Assembly (NCBI GenBank): GCA_011947345.1
Contig: JAAVTG010000672.1
Location: forward strand, 186,001-250,000
DNA from: Phytophthora quininea
Taxonomy: Eukaryota; Oomycota; Peronosporomycetes; Peronosporales; Peronosporaceae
Direction of reading: 5' to 3'
DNA: 64,000 bases
Both the position numbers and the translations under genes were made by a program. The notes under the pieces are model-generated. The model worked only from the letters and a program-made list of their open reading frames with translations. It was not told the origin of the DNA and searched no databases. This document shows, piece after piece, positions 1-13,259 of this stretch (its first letter is position 1; each line of letters starts with the position of its first letter).

Positions 1-1005
1 GTCCGCGGCTACTTTGCTCGCTGCAAGTACGCCGAGATGGTCGAAGAAGAAGAGCGCCGTCGACGTGAAGAGGAAGAAGAGCGCGAGCGCCAGGAACGAG
101 AAGCCAAGCGCCTTGCAGCGGAGGAGGCAGCACTTGAAAAGAAGCGCCAAACCGAAGAGCGTCGTCGGTTGGCCCTCATCGCTCGCCACAGACGTGAAGC
201 GGCAGTCGTCGTCATGCAGCGCATCGTCCGCGGGTTCTTGGCCAGGAGGAAATTCGCTGGGTTGATTGAGGAGGCTGAAGCTGCTGACCGACTTCAGAAT
301 ATCCAACGCGGTCGCCTGTCACGCCAGCAGTTCTCGAAATTCCAGATAGAGAAGGCTGAGCAGGATGAGGAAATCGCCCGGGTCCGCGAGGAGAACGCTC
401 AGCTGAAAGCGCAGCTAGCAGAACTTCTGAAGACCAACAAGGAGCTGGAGTCCATCGTTGCTGAGTGGCGATGCGATCGAGATGTCTTAAAAGCCTCCAA
501 CAATCTGCGTGAGATCGAGCTGACGCAAAAGCTGAATGCACAGCGCAAGGAGTTGGAGGTTGCCCGTAGCGAGTACTCGACGTTGTGTGACTCGCTGGAG
601 AAGACCAGTTCGCGCTCTACAGAGCCCGAGGATCTCAACTCCTCCGAAAGCTCCAGTGACGGTGATGACGAGCCTGCAAATGACCGTCCGTCCTTGCTGT
701 CAACAACGCCATCGTATTTCGACGGGGATCGCCCTTCAGCCGACATCGCACAGATACTCGGATCGTCTCAGAATGGCACGCGCAAAGCACGGCTCGCAAA
801 TGCAATGCAGCAACGTCGCCAGCAAGCGAGTAATGCTGTGCAGCAGCGCAAGCAAAAAGCTGCAGCTGCAGTGCAACATCGCAAGGAGCAGGCTGCTCAC
901 TCGATGCACAACGGCGCCACCACAATCACTCGCGCCAAGAAGTGGGTCAGTCTTGGCCGCAAGAAGAAACAGGGTCCCACCACCCCAATTGACCCCATTG
1001 AGTAG
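1..1005 (+). CDS. C-terminal part of an IQ-motif, myosin-tail-like protein (5' end outside window)
   Basis: The reading frame is open from base 1 to a TAG at 1003-1005, so the gene starts upstream of the window. The first residues are the end of an IQ motif (VRGYFARCKY). A long Glu/Arg/Lys-rich single helix follows, and then a second IQ motif (MQRIVRGFLARRKF, about residues 72-85). After that come a coiled coil (about residues 125-215), a Ser/Asp/Glu-rich linker, Gln/Arg/Ala-rich repeats and a basic C-terminus. IQ motifs bind calmodulin or myosin light chains. Two IQ motifs followed by a coiled coil are typical of the neck and tail of an unconventional myosin, and oomycetes have many of these. 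The motor domain is not visible, so another IQ protein (for example an abnormal-spindle-like protein) cannot be excluded. Confidence 0.7.
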   Translation, partial: VRGYFARCKYAEMVEEEERRRREEEEERERQEREAKRLAAEEAALEKKRQTEERRRLALIARHRREAAVVVMQRIVRGFLARRKFAGLIEEAEAADRLQNIQRGRLSRQQFSKFQIEKAEQDEEIARVREENAQLKAQLAELLKTNKELESIVAEWRCDRDVLKASNNLREIELTQKLNAQRKELEVARSEYSTLCDSLEKTSSRSTEPEDLNSSESSSDGDDEPANDRPSLLSTTPSYFDGDRPSADIAQILGSSQNGTRKARLANAMQQRRQQASNAVQQRKQKAAAAVQHRKEQAAHSMHNGATTITRAKKWVSLGRKKKQGPTTPIDPIE

Positions 1006-1141
1006 GTCTGTGGATAGTAGACACGCTCGTTGTTCGACCTGCAACAGAGCTGATAGACTTTATTTACACAAAAATGTGAAGAGATTTTGAACGTCAAGCA
1101 CAAACCTCTATAGTAGTAGTTGTTGTTTGAACCGTGTCAAC

Positions 1142-4100
1142 TTAACTCTCGTGATGAACGAGAGGTGTGTAGGCGGCATCGTACCAGTCCCGGGTTGTGT
1201 GTAACCCTCGCCAGCCACGAAGAGGTCGCTCGTTTGCGTACTGCGCAATGCAGCGCAAAGCGATCTCTTTTTCAAGGTACTTGACCAGGATTCCTCCGAC
1301 GGCTACAAGAAGGATATTGTCGTGAATGTACGCCAAATAAGCGAGCCCACAAATGAACGCTACGATCTGGTTGACAATGGAGCTGCAGTTCCATACTGCA
1401 AACAATTTGCCATAGAAAATGCTTTTTCTCGTGACGAAGACCAGCCCCAACAACGGCGAGCCAACAATCGCAGCTGGCAGGATCCCTAAAACTGACCAAA
1501 GCGCAGTCTGTTCAAACGAAATAAGCGCATTTGGTTAGGCAACACTGTTCAGACATGAAAGCCAATGGTTTCTACGTACTCGTGAGCAACCTGAATCCTG
1601 CGCAGTGGGGTCCCGAACTTGCACACAATAATACTCCACCATGATCCAGAAGGCAACGCCCATATCGGCAATAATAATAAGAACCATGGTCAGTGGAAGA
1701 CACCAGCGAATTGGAAGCTCAGGTAGCGGGAGATTGCGTAGCCGAAACAGAGGATAAAAGGGTTGCCAAACAGCCACAAGCCACCGCTTTGCCGAGTCGT
1801 TTGCGCACAACAAGGCCACAAATTCCCTCGCCTGGCGAACACCACTTCCTTTAGCCTTCTTCAGCATGAGATTATCACTATCATCACTGGAATCATCATC
1901 GTACATTGTTCTACCCTTATTAGGTTGTGAGAACAGAGCCTCCATCCGGATTTGCGAATAGCGAAAGTCGGCAGAGCGAGGGTCATTTTCAGCGTTTACC
2001 TTGTCATTCAACGTCTCAGGCAGTTCCAGAGATGCTCCAGGTCCCTCGGTGTTGGTCAAATGCTCTTCATTCGCCTTTGGAGATGTCGTAGGTGAGCCCA
2101 ACTTATTAACTTGGAAGGCTAATTTGAAATTCTCTAGTGGATACGATTCAAACTTGTCGTCCACTGTTTCAAGCCAGAAAGGCTCAAAGCAGCTTTCATT
2201 CCCATCAGCCGCAAATGCTTCGCCTACAGAGAACGTTCCAAATACGACAGCAAAACCATCGTTGACGTGGTTCTCATTAAACTCATCGACAAAAGAAAGA
2301 ATGTCGCGAGCAACATCGGCAGCCTCACGCACACGGCGTATTACAGACGATGGCTGTGGTAGTACGCGGAGTAGTTGGTTGATTTCCGCTACGAAATCGA
2401 TCCAGAAATTGTGTTCCAGCAATTCCAGTCGCGACGGAATGGCGCGCACGATGATATCATTCGTGTCTAGATGGTATGGCCTAAAGAAAGAGCCACTTCC
2501 TGCAACCACAAGAACCAAGTCATCGCTATTGACCGCTTGCATGACAGCCAAAGTGGAGAATGATGAAGATGCTGACTGCGAAATTAACACATCGAAGTAG
2601 CCAAGTGAAAAATCGGTGCTGAAGCCCACCTTTAACTGCGTACCGTGCACTCGAAAGTTCATATCGCGGAAAAAACGTCCTCCGTATTGAGCAACATATT
2701 TCGACAGCCGAACGACACGATGCAACTGGCGTCGCCGCATAAACAGAGTGCTCGCGGGTGGCATTACGACGAGGAGGAAGCGAAACAGCCAAGCTTCCCA
2801 CCCGGCTGGGTCCCATTCTAGAAACTTATTACAAGTGGCGGCAAAATTTGCATACGTGCCTTCTTCCACAATATCACGTAGGTTGGTTGGTAGAAAATAC
2901 GGATTTAATCTCCACGCGCTTTTAAGATGATTGTCTCCGGACAGATACAGACGAGCAGCATGAGCACTGAGATCTTGGTCTGTCAGTCGAGCTGTTAGTG
3001 TGCGAGTAAGTGTCTCAAGAGAAAGTTCGTCGCGAAGCCTTTGGGCTTTGTACTGGGCATAACGATGCACCTCTGACCTGGAACTCCGATACGAGATATA
3101 TCCCCAGGAACCAAAGATAAGCCCAGTGACAGAAAACACTAGAACTACGAAGCCGATCGGGCCACCGATGGGCTTGACTAACCGCTCGAAAGGTGTTAAG
3201 CAGTCTAGTCCGTTGCGGCCTTTAGAGCATGCGTATGAGCAGTTGCCATGCATATTAAACTCTGAGTGCGCAGGCTTGATTTTACAAGCAAAGCACACCG
3301 TCGAACCAACTTTTGGCGTGGTTTGTCCGATACCACATACCGAACATAAACTGTTTCCTGATGATTTAGTTATGGTTCCCATAGGGCACGCGGAGCACGC
3401 ACTGCTACCGGCAAAGCTCGCGAATGAGCCTGGTGGGCATAGTTCGCACTTCTTCAAACCCTCTTTTGCTCCAAATGACCCCAGGGGGCATTCCTGACAT
3501 TCTTTCTTTCCAAAGTCGGGGTTGAAGTGCCCCACTGCGCATGCGTCGCACGTAGCAGCACCAGTATGACTCGAGTAGCTCCCTGGATCACACGGTGCAC
3601 ACTTAGAAAAATGTTCAGGGCTATGAGTTCCCTCAGGGCATGGTAAGCAAAAGACACCGCCGCGCCCTGGCTGACAATTTGCACCAACCATTACACCAGC
3701 TCCGCCATTTTCACCACCTGTGCTTTCACCGCCATCCACAGAAATCCGTCCTCCATCCCTAATAAATTGCTCGCCATTACCACCAGTGGTATGCCCAGGC
3801 GTATCTCGATACGTAATGCGAACAATTCCGCCTCCTCCACCACCTCCCCGTTTTCCAGTATCATCCACAACTTCGATAGGTGATATACTGGGATTCCAAA
3901 CGGATGATCGGTTTGTGCCTTCATCAACAATAGAGGAAAATGCAGGTGTAGCTGCTGCACCTCCTGCTAAATCGAAAGTTCCACCACCAGAAATGTTCGC
4001 AACGAATAATGTCAACGCCCCACCGGATCCGCCGCCTCCACCCATGGAACCATCACCGCCTTTAGCTAATATCGACCCAGCTTTATTCACTACAAGCTCC

Positions 4101-6659
4101 TTAGCCCCAATGTAAATGATCCCACCACCGCTGCCTCCAATAATTTTGTTTGGAGTGTCTCCACTTGCAGCACCACTCCCGGGCCAAACTGGCCAACCTT
4201 TTTCTGCTGAGGCGGTTGCTTCCATCCACGATACAGACTGCCGCATCAGCAGTTCTGTGGATGTGTCGTATACGGATCCACCCCTGTACTGCCTGGCAAA
4301 ACATTTCCACCTCGTCCGCCATGACCAGCACCACCGCTCGCTTCGCCAGCTATTTCGCTTTTTCCTGGGCCAACACCAGAGCCGCATCCCAACGATGTAC
4401 TAGAAATGGTACCCTCGACAGTCATATTGGTATCGCTGCATAAAATCATGGATCCTGCAGAGATATTCCCAAATTTTGCAAGGTTTGATGCGAAGACACT
4501 GACGGAGTATGAGTGGCCCTCAAAAACGGCTGCACGCAACCTCGAGCACACTGCGGCATCAGCTTGATCCTCGATTTTCTTGCATTTAAGCACAGGACCA
4601 CTATTGACATTCGCAATCGAGACATTTGCAGCTGAAATCGACAGCCTTAGAAACGGGGTGTCGAACGGCATATCCACAAAGCCCACACCACTGGCATTAA
4701 TGCGTATGTTCACCGGGCCCATCTCGACTGTTTGCGGGTGAAGTTCGACGTCTTTCTTGCTCTCCAGAGTCACCAATGGTACATCTTCCGGTCCGGTGAA
4801 AGGCTTACCTAGAGGCTGCAAGAACCCTTCGATCTTGACTGAAGCTTCGGCTTGAATTTTCACTCTATCGCGGAATTTAAGCTCCGAGTACTTGTCAATG
4901 GAAAGTGCACCACGAGCAGTGATATCCAGCTCGTGTACTATCGCCAAAGCATTAGAAAAGGACACATCTGTACCGACAAAGGTTAACCCAAACAGATCAC
5001 GGTCTTGTTGAGAAGAAGGACCCACATAGCCCTGAAAATAAAATAACAAATACAATGAGGACTATCACAATGGGGAAACAGAAATGCTCAATCTTGCGTA
5101 CCTGAAGAGTGAGCTGAGATACTGACAACTGAATGCTCCGATCGCGGTCGAGAATGTTGAGCTCAGACCCCGAATCTAGCTACACAAACAGTTTACGGCC
5201 TTAGGTTAGTCAACTGCCTCATAGCGCATCTCATCCTTGCTGATTATAGCGAAACGAACCACAATAGAGCTCTCGACGCCCCCACAGCATCCTGTATGTC
5301 ATTATGTAAAGTCAGCAATGCGCATAAATTATCTCGTTGGCGTCGTACCTTCAGCTGAACAACAGCCGCACATACTGTAGCTCCACCGCTCACAAATATT
5401 TGGACGAGTGACTCTGGAAGGAACGAAGCCCCTCTCGATGTCTGCTCAAAAATGGGTGTGCATCCGTAAATCTGAATTCGTTTGACGGGCCCTGTGTGCG
5501 ACAGTCGGTCTCCTTTCACAAGCAGCGAGCCTATCAGCGTTTCGCCACTATCTGTGCGCTCATCGCCATCTTTGTCGTATTTTGTCGAGTATTGCAACTT
5601 CAAAATTGTACCATCACCTCCTAGTTGGCACCACGCAATCGCTGAGTTTTCGTTGGAGCTGTAGCCCCCACCATAGGCTTCGACACGAGCTGGCCCCAGC
5701 TCTTCTGCGCTTTTGGAGTTAAATACAATTCGTCCGCCACCACCTCCCCCACCGCCACCTCCAGTTAACACTGCAGCCCTGTACGGACTAGGCTGACCGC
5801 CATTAGCTTGCACAGTCGCGTTGCCATGAATACGGGCCGCCGCAGTAATTAGAATGCTGCCGCCTATTGCACACAGATTGCCATCAGTAAATCAGCAAAA
5901 TAAATCTGAACCTTCAATATGCTTACCTGATCCAGCACTTTCATAGCAGTCTTCACATGCGTTTGCTCCATTTGCCAGCAGCGACCCATTGATCTCGACA
6001 CTTTCCCCGGCAACCAGGTGGATCCGTCCACCTCCGCGACTGTTGTCGTTTCCACCACCGCTCCCATAGCCTCTGAAATTTGCCGAATCTGCCGAAACAT
6101 CTCCCACAGCTCTGAAGAAATCATTAGGCGGCACATCCTCGCATTTATGGTGGATGCCATTGAGAGAGGCCCCTCCGATTCCTCCGTAGCTGCCTCCCAT
6201 ATTACTCCACGAGTTGTAGCCTGGGCCAAACTTAAGACCACGTCCTGATACATTCACGCTTGAGTGCTCGTCCATAGACACATTGGCAGCTCGGATCTCT
6301 ACGCCGCTGGCCTGGATCTGCGCGTGGAGCAGCGTCACCGTCGCCAGCGTCGTGTTGAGCTGGAAATTGAGCTCCGTGTGGACCCCTAGCAGCGGCGAAA
6401 GCTTGGAGCCGTCTAAAGAAACATTGACGACTTCTAACAGCGTCAGGCTCTCTTGGTGAGGCACGTGCAGCCCACAGGCCACATAGTATTCGTTGAAGGA
6501 GCCAATAGAGTGGATTCCTGAGCACTTGAAGACGTCTTTGAGCTGCGTCTTGGCGTCGATCCGGAAGGTGGTGGAGTCTGCTACAGAGTGGACCTGTGGA
6601 GCACAGTTCAGCGCCGCCAGGAGCCACAATACGGACGCCAGGCCGCGCCGTCTTCGCAT
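1142..6659 (-). CDS. Large secreted/membrane protein: Gly-rich repeats, ephrin-receptor-like Cys-rich domain, transmembrane C-terminus
   Basis: The start ATG at 6659 opens a signal peptide (four Arg, then a Leu/Ala-rich core, ending near VHS). Likely exons are 6659-5927, 5863-5349, 5291-5256, 5179-5102, 5031-1580 and 1507-1142; the 3'-end of the third exon is uncertain. The ectodomain is Asn-glycosylation and glycine rich (GGGG stretches) with beta-type repeats. It is followed by GCC2/GCC3-type Cys-rich repeats (CxxC, PGS/PGT pattern) like those of the Tyr-kinase ephrin A/B receptor-like family, then a hydrophobic segment (IGFVVLVFSVTGLIFGSWGY) and several more membrane segments near the C-terminus. 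No kinase domain is present. The frame changes in a Gly-rich stretch at 4281-4284, where four C (G on the coding strand) stand and five would restore frame. With that base the exon sum is divisible by three and the product is about 1,726 aa. Function is unknown; a cell-surface role is inferred. Confidence 0.8.
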
Positions 6660-6789
6660 GATGTTGCCTCGTTTCTTCAAGATGCGGAATGACTCAGCGT
6701 CCCATGTGGGACACAATGTGGACCGCTCCACATCATACGAAATCTGGCACTTCCAGTCATTCGAGCCCCCACTGCCAAGAGCCGAGACC
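6660..6789. promoter_or_regulatory. 130-bp divergent promoter between the Gly-rich membrane protein and NUP205
   Basis: The two start codons (6659 minus, 6790 plus) face away from each other with only 130 bp between them, so both 5' UTRs and both core promoters must lie here or overlap it. I see no TATA box. The stretch contains no separate gene. Confidence 0.55.
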
Positions 6790-9700
6790 ATGAGCAGCGA
6801 GAGCCTGGCGCTCGCCGACGCGCCGGCGCTGCGCTTCCGGCAGCTGCACCAGGATCTGCTGGCCTTTGCGGGGCAGAGCATGACGGATGACGATGCGCCG
6901 CTGTTCATGGCGGCGCTGGTGGCCGCAGCTCCGGAGCTATTGTCGCCTCTAAAATTGACCCCTCCTAGTGCCGCTGAGCGCGCCGCCCTGGAGGCCAACA
7001 CAGTGAGTGTGGCCGGGAAACACGTGGACGTGTCGCCTTTGATCCAGCAGGAGATCTGCAAGCTCAGCGACGAGTTCCGCGCCAGCGAAAAGCGCTGCTT
7101 TGAACTGTGGCTGCTGGCTAGCGACCAGAGCCAGCGCGAGTGGGTGGAGCGTGCTGACCAACTGCCTGCAGGTACTATCGCCGAGTCGGTGGAAGGTGCT
7201 GCTCGCTATTTCCTGACGTCCGAAATGGAGTACAAGCTGCATCTATTGAAGGAGCTGCTTCGACTAAGACTGGAGACCAGACTGGACAAGCAGAGAACGC
7301 AGTTTGTTGTGTCTTTCACCAATAAATTGCTGACAGATGAGCTGTTGCCGAATTTGGCGGCAGCCTTTGACAAAGAGCTGCAGCAGCTTGCACAGGTGGC
7401 GAGGATGGAGCAGTCGGTCAGCTATTGGCACACGCTGGTGGCCGACTGCATTGTGTTCATTGTGTCCAGTACGTTGATGTTGGCGAAGGAGGTGCAGCAA
7501 CTTGCGCAGTTACTGAAGACGCTGTGTGGACGTTTGAACACGGTGGTGGCAAAGGTGTCGCCGCATATTGTGAACTTGTCGTCGTTCGCACAGCTTTTCG
7601 AAGGTGGGTCTCTGGCAGGAACGTCGCCTGAAGGCGCAGTTAGACAGGTTTCATGTATGCTACAGACGATCATCTCGATGCAAGTTTCGCTTTTCATTGT
7701 GCTGCTGCAGAGAAATAGGAAAATGGAGCGTGAGACAGGTGATTTGGAGCCCGGCATCGTGTTGTGTCGACGAGAGCATGCGCCAGTTGTAACGGAGCTG
7801 CACAAGATCTTCTTCGAAGAGAAGTGGGAGCAAAATAGTTTTCAAAGCGTGGCGATGCTCGCTTGGGCTGGATTCCTAGCTTCGAACGATGCCAACAATA
7901 ATGGCGTCACATTTGCAGAGGCAGAGTCCGCCACACAAGTTGTTAAGAAGGCGATCGAGGAGCGCGTATTTCACACGTTGGTTGAGGTGCAGCTGAAGTA
8001 TCTACCGGATCGCAAGCGCGATCTGCGGTTGTACAACATTTATGAGCAGAACTTTGAGCTGCTGTTCCGTACTTATTCCTCCATGTTGATGATCGACGTA
8101 CCGACCGTCGCTGATAAAGCAGCAATTGCTGCAATGCAAACGGAAAGTGAGGGAGAAGTCGCCGCCTGGACTGGTGATTGCCTTGAGAATATTATTGACT
8201 TCGCGACAGCACTGTGCGACCGAAACGCAACATTCTGCTGTTCATTCTGGCGCAACAGCAATGAAGAGTATGACTTTCAGGGAAGCAACCACAGTAGCAA
8301 TGGCAGTAACTCTGGAGACGATCTACGCCAACCAGAATCAAGCTCAAGCAGCGTTGACGGAGGAAATTGCCACGCCTTCCTAATTTCTTGCCGCGATGCA
8401 GCATTCAAAAACCCGGGCTGCTTCGCTGCATACATGCGATTGGTTGCGGCTGCCGCAAGCGGGCCTGAATGTGCACAGCAAGCTTTCCACCACATTAAAC
8501 AAAACCCGCCGCAACTCAGTTGGGACCAATTCTTTGGTGTGATGGCAAAATACCAGAGGCTGCTCACAGATGCCGAGAAACCTGCAGGGTATTCACCCTT
8601 GATGCCTGGTGGTGTTGCACCTGGTGTGGGTATGGATGGAAACTCTTTCAACAACATGACAACTGCAGCAGCTCCAGGACCTCGATTTATTCGCCCGAAA
8701 GAGCTCGAAGCGTTGGAATCGATCCAAAAACTTATTCAAGATGTGATCTCAGACCCTCAGCTGGCGCTTATCTTTTCCACAACCACGATTGGTCTCCCAT
8801 CCCGACGTTTGTGGCTTTCTTGCAGTGCCGCATTCCTAGTTCGCTGAAGGGAGCTATCATGAAGACACTGGCTGTCTTCGCTAAGGTCCCCGATATTGCA
8901 CCGTTCGTGTGGCGCCAAGTTGATGCTTTGCAAATTCTGCGCACCACAGGCGACACATCGGTCTACGGCAACCAGGATATTAGCTACGAGTTGGAGCACT
9001 ACGAGTCTCTCAGCCGGACGTATCCAGCAACGAGGGGATTTGTTACACTTTTGCACGAGCTGTTCGAGAATCCTCACGCCTGGAAATCTTTTGAAGGTGA
9101 TGGCCGAGTGGCAGCGATTCAGTTTTACTTTGAATTTCTGCTGGAGCACGTGTTTTTGAAGTTTGACCTGAGGAAATATGAGCGAGAAGAAGAAAAGTGG
9201 GCGTTGGTGAATGGGACGCTAGCTATTTTCAAAAGATTTTGCGGAATGCCGACACATCCACCACGGAGGGAAGTCTTTCCTACCAACTTCTGGCCCGATT
9301 CCTGTCGAGCAACCCGCTGTTGACGAAGGTCTTGTCGATCCTTTCTGGTGATGGAGGAGTTGAGAATTTGGAGAGTACTTCGACGGATATGCATTTGGAG
9401 CACGCATTCTTTTATTGCCTCGATATTGTTAAGCGAGAGACTGAAGCGAAGCACGGCTCGCTAAACTTTGTGATTGACGTGTCTAAAAGCCAAGTGAAAC
9501 GTACTTGACCAAGACGACGATAGTGGCTGCGCTGCGCGAGCGGTGTGTACAACACGCGCTTGAAATCGTGGTGCTGGTGCTGGAAAAGGATGCCCAGTTC
9601 GTGAACATTGACCTGAATCGCCAGCTTTCGCATCGATTACAAGTCGAAATGATGCACACGATTTTGTGCCGTCACCGCGCCGATTTTGTGAACATTGTCA

Positions 9701-12700
9701 AGTACATTAAGTATTCCAAGTCGGCGCATATCCCGCACCTATCAGCGGTTATCTTGCGGCTGATAAGCTCGCGCATGAGTGGAGTTGATCTTGTGGATAT
9801 TCTTGTTGACACTGGAGCGAGCGCGGACATCATGATTGGCTACATGAATCGTTTACTGAACGTGTATGATGATGACGAAAATGATCGAAGCGAACACGAA
9901 GTGAGTGACCAAGAAGAGCTTGAACCCGATTCGCATAATCTACAATCGGTTGGGCGGCGGAGGCGTCAAGACAGTCGCACGCTCTCGTCTCCATACGAAC
10001 TTTTGCACAAGAAACGCCGCCACCTTCGATTCGCGCCGCCATCTTGGATCTGCTTCTGGAAAATCTGAACAAACCAGCCCCGAATTTGGCGCATCTGCTT
10101 TTGGGAAGTGTCAACCAACATGGGGGATCTAAGGATGCCGCTGTGACGACGTACATGAAAACGGGACTAGCAGCTGTAGTGACGCTAGTATCTAGCGCCG
10201 ACTTCGGTGTCGAGACGCCAGACCTTGCTGAGCGATGCTATCACATTCTTCACTGCTTGATCACCCAAGAGTTTTCTTCTCCAAGCACGATTGCAGCACT
10301 GGAAAATGTTCCTAATGATTACTTTTCTTCGCAAATTCAGCTCTTTAGTCGCGTCTACCGGATTTCGAGGAGGAGAACGCCCGCTGCTACCATTGCAGAA
10401 CTTAACATGCGTGGGTGGTTCTTCAAAACGCTGGCCGTGTACTTGCACGTCGGTTTGCACAAGGAGCCCCTCACATGAAGATCATCAACGCGTTGATGGG
10501 TGAGCTTCTATCCATCTCGCTAGGCGGCCACCGTTCCGCCAGACAAGAGCAAATCCTATTGCTGCAATTACTGGACGAATGTTCTTTCCACATCTCGCCC
10601 CACCGGTGCCCATAAATCAACAAGTCGTTGCTCTAGCAGAGCAAGCGACCTCTGCGGTAGAGCAAGGAACATATTACAAGTGGCTTAAGATTGACGTCGA
10701 GCGCTTTTGCCAGGCGCTTCAGACGTTGGATCTGACAGCTGCAGAAGATAGTGCTAACGACTACTATGCTTTTAGCTCGAAGAGATCTCGGGTGAACGGC
10801 GATGGCGCCAGCAGTACCAGTAGCCAGAACAGCGCGGAAGCAGCGGCCGAGAGATTCATTCAATGGGCTGTACAGTGGAATATTTATTCGGAGCGGATAG
10901 CTGCTGAAAGTCATTCGTTAAACTCTTTACGTGAGCTGATGGAGGTGATTGTACTGGATTACTTGACGTTGCCCCGCGAGCAAAATGGGATGGAGACATC
11001 AGCAATGTGGCAAGGGCTGGACGCCGTTGCATCAGCAGAAGTGAGACTGGAGTTGATGAGCGGCATCGTGTCGGCGGTTCTAACTAAACTGACTGAAAAG
11101 GCCAGCGCGTCGGCCCAGTTGTTCGAGATCGTTTCTCGGATTGCGTTGATGCTGTTTTCACAGCTTCGACACACGGATGACAGCATTGAGTCGTTTGCTC
11201 TTCCGGAGAGTCGCCACCGCCAGAACATGGGCTTTTGGACTTGCTGTTCCGTGCCATCTATAACAGTTCTGCGGCCACAGGAAACCCATCCGCCGCTCGC
11301 AACTCGCGTACGTTGTTGTATTCGTGCATCGTTCACGTGCTGCATGTCCTTCCCAGTCGTTCTTCCCAAGATTCGTCTGCAGCAACATTTGGTCTGGGTA
11401 GCTCGGCACTTACACAGGAACGACGCGTTCAACATCTCCTTACCAACCAGGTTGTTGATCTGATCTGCAGGGATGCAAGTGATGGCGAAGATACGCTCAG
11501 CATGGCTCTCGCTGTGGCAGCTCTGGAATCTTTGATCGCTTTCGAAGACCACTCATCGCTTGTGTCCATGTTTCGGGAGCGCGGTTACTTACTGCATTTC
11601 ATTGATATTTTCAAAAACTGAGTGAATTAGACGCAGTTGCATTCGACCGCAGCAACGGCCAAGCATCCATGGTCAAGAGCAGTGTACTTCCTCAAGGAAT
11701 GGATGCAACAACGATTGGCACGATGTATGAGTGCTTCTTGTCGCTGTTTTCTCGGGTCGCGGAGACCCAGGACGGAGCAGTAGCGCTTCTGGAAGGTGGG
11801 CTGGTACGTGTACTCGCAGACACACACAATCTGCCGACCCATCGCCCGCAGTACTATGCCCAAAACTCTCAGAGCAAGTCTGTGGCTGCTTTCCAGCGCG
11901 TCGAATCGGTGTACTACCGCAAGTGGCTGCCTGTAGCACGTTTATTGAGTGCCTGCTGCGCTTCCTTGCCCAAGAACCGCGCACTGACTACCCAAGTGTT
12001 GCATTTCGTCAACAAAAATCGCAAGTTGTTTACCTCGTCACTGAAATTGTGTGCAGGTGGACTGAAAGCGCAAGCGCAACAGCCTATCTCGGTGGACTTG
12101 CTGCGCGAAGTGTCGTACGTGACGTTTGTTTTCCGCTATGTGACACAGTTCTCGGACTTGTGCGAACAATCGTTAGCCGCTGCCAAGTGGGAGAAAATCT
12201 CGCAGTTGGTTCTGCAAGCCTTCCTGTTCTTCAGCGCAGAGTTTGTTCCACCCAGTGACGATGCCGATGGAATGACTGACGGAAACGAAGCCTCGTGGTG
12301 GACGAACACGCTGGCGGAGTCGACTACAGACGGTGCAATCCAGAGGTTTGCATGTATAGAGTGCGGGAGAAGTTGTTGGAGCAATGCGACGCCGCAGCCA
12401 TCAAGGCAAGTGGTAGCGCTAGCATGCTGCACTTGTCATTGCTAGATGAGGAAAAACTGCATGCGTCCCGAATGATTTTGTGCAATGCCGCCGCTTTCTG
12501 TGCTAGCCGCATGATGGTTGCGGTGGGCGACAGTGGTGCAGGCCGAGCGGCGCCTCTGCTATCTGTTGCCAACAAGGCACAGCTACAGAACGGCAACCAG
12601 TTCCCGTCCATGGCTTCGTCCGTCGACCCGCGCGCGTTCGCTGCGGCCACAGACCCGCTTTGGAAACAGGCGCCGTCCATTACTGAATTTGCGGCGCGTT

Positions 12701-13173
12701 TTGACGCCGCAGTGTTTGCTCTTGAAACGAGCAAGCAGCTAGTGAACGCACTGGCAGCTCTGAAGAGCGAGAATGCGTCAGTGCGAGCCGCATCGGTGTC
12801 TTCGGCGTCATCGTCAAGAGAGCGCGCTCTTCGGCGACGCGAACACCAGTGCGACACCTCCCCACTAGAGAATGTGCTTGAGTATCACGCCGACAGCTTG
12901 GCGTTCGTCGTGGAGAACATGCTCGTTGTATTGATGCTTCACTTCGCCCACTATGTCGGCAACGCAGAAGCCGGGGCGACCCAGAACTCCGTGCAGCAGA
13001 CGTTGGGCAAGGTACTTGCCATTGTCAGCGAGATCGAGGTATTCATCAATTTGTACCCCCTGTGCGATTATTTACATATGCGCTAACGCATTTGTTTGCC
13101 CTCTTTCCTACAGAACAACGCTTTCATCCATGCCATCGGTAGAAGACTGCGCGAGTTTGCGTACAGCAGTTAA
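6790..13173 (+). CDS. NUP205: Nucleoporin of the NUP205/NUP192 family (inner ring of the nuclear pore)
   Basis: Start ATG at 6790. One confident intron (13039-13113) precedes the last short exon, which ends at TAA 13171-13173. The family is recognised from the N-terminal segment (ARYFLTSEMEYKLHLLKELL) and from the mid-protein segment with W-x-P and the LQC-x-IPSSLKGAI motif, which matches NUP205 well. It is an alpha-solenoid scaffold of the nuclear-pore inner ring. The first 2 kb are in one frame. The rest needs nine single-base restorations: about 8773-8776 (T), 9226-9229 (T), 9495 (G), 9952-9954 (G), 10467-10470 (C), 10598-10601 (C), 11233-11236 (T), 11613-11617 (A) and 12340-12341 (C). With nine bases added, the first exon is exactly 2,086 codons and the product about 2,105 aa, close to animal NUP205. 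Conservation continues on both sides of every break, so I regard the gene as intact biologically. Confidence 0.9.
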
Positions 13174-13259
13174 AAAGAAATCGTCGAGATCAAGAGTGCC
13201 TAATCAACCTTTGACGTCTATACATTAACGATCTCACCACATTGATCCCACGACATTGT

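Noticed and set aside
2001..2600. Plus-strand open frame of 199 codons inside the large membrane protein
   Set aside because: Antisense to a conserved exon; no domain seen.
4260..4290. A short intron of about 37 nt to explain the frame change in the Gly-rich protein
   Set aside because: Too short for this genome, and it would delete conserved Gly-rich residues; one missing G explains the data and makes the exon sum divisible by three.
6790..13173. NUP205 as a pseudogene
   Set aside because: Apart from the single-base deficits the protein is conserved over its full length and has a normal last intron and stop.
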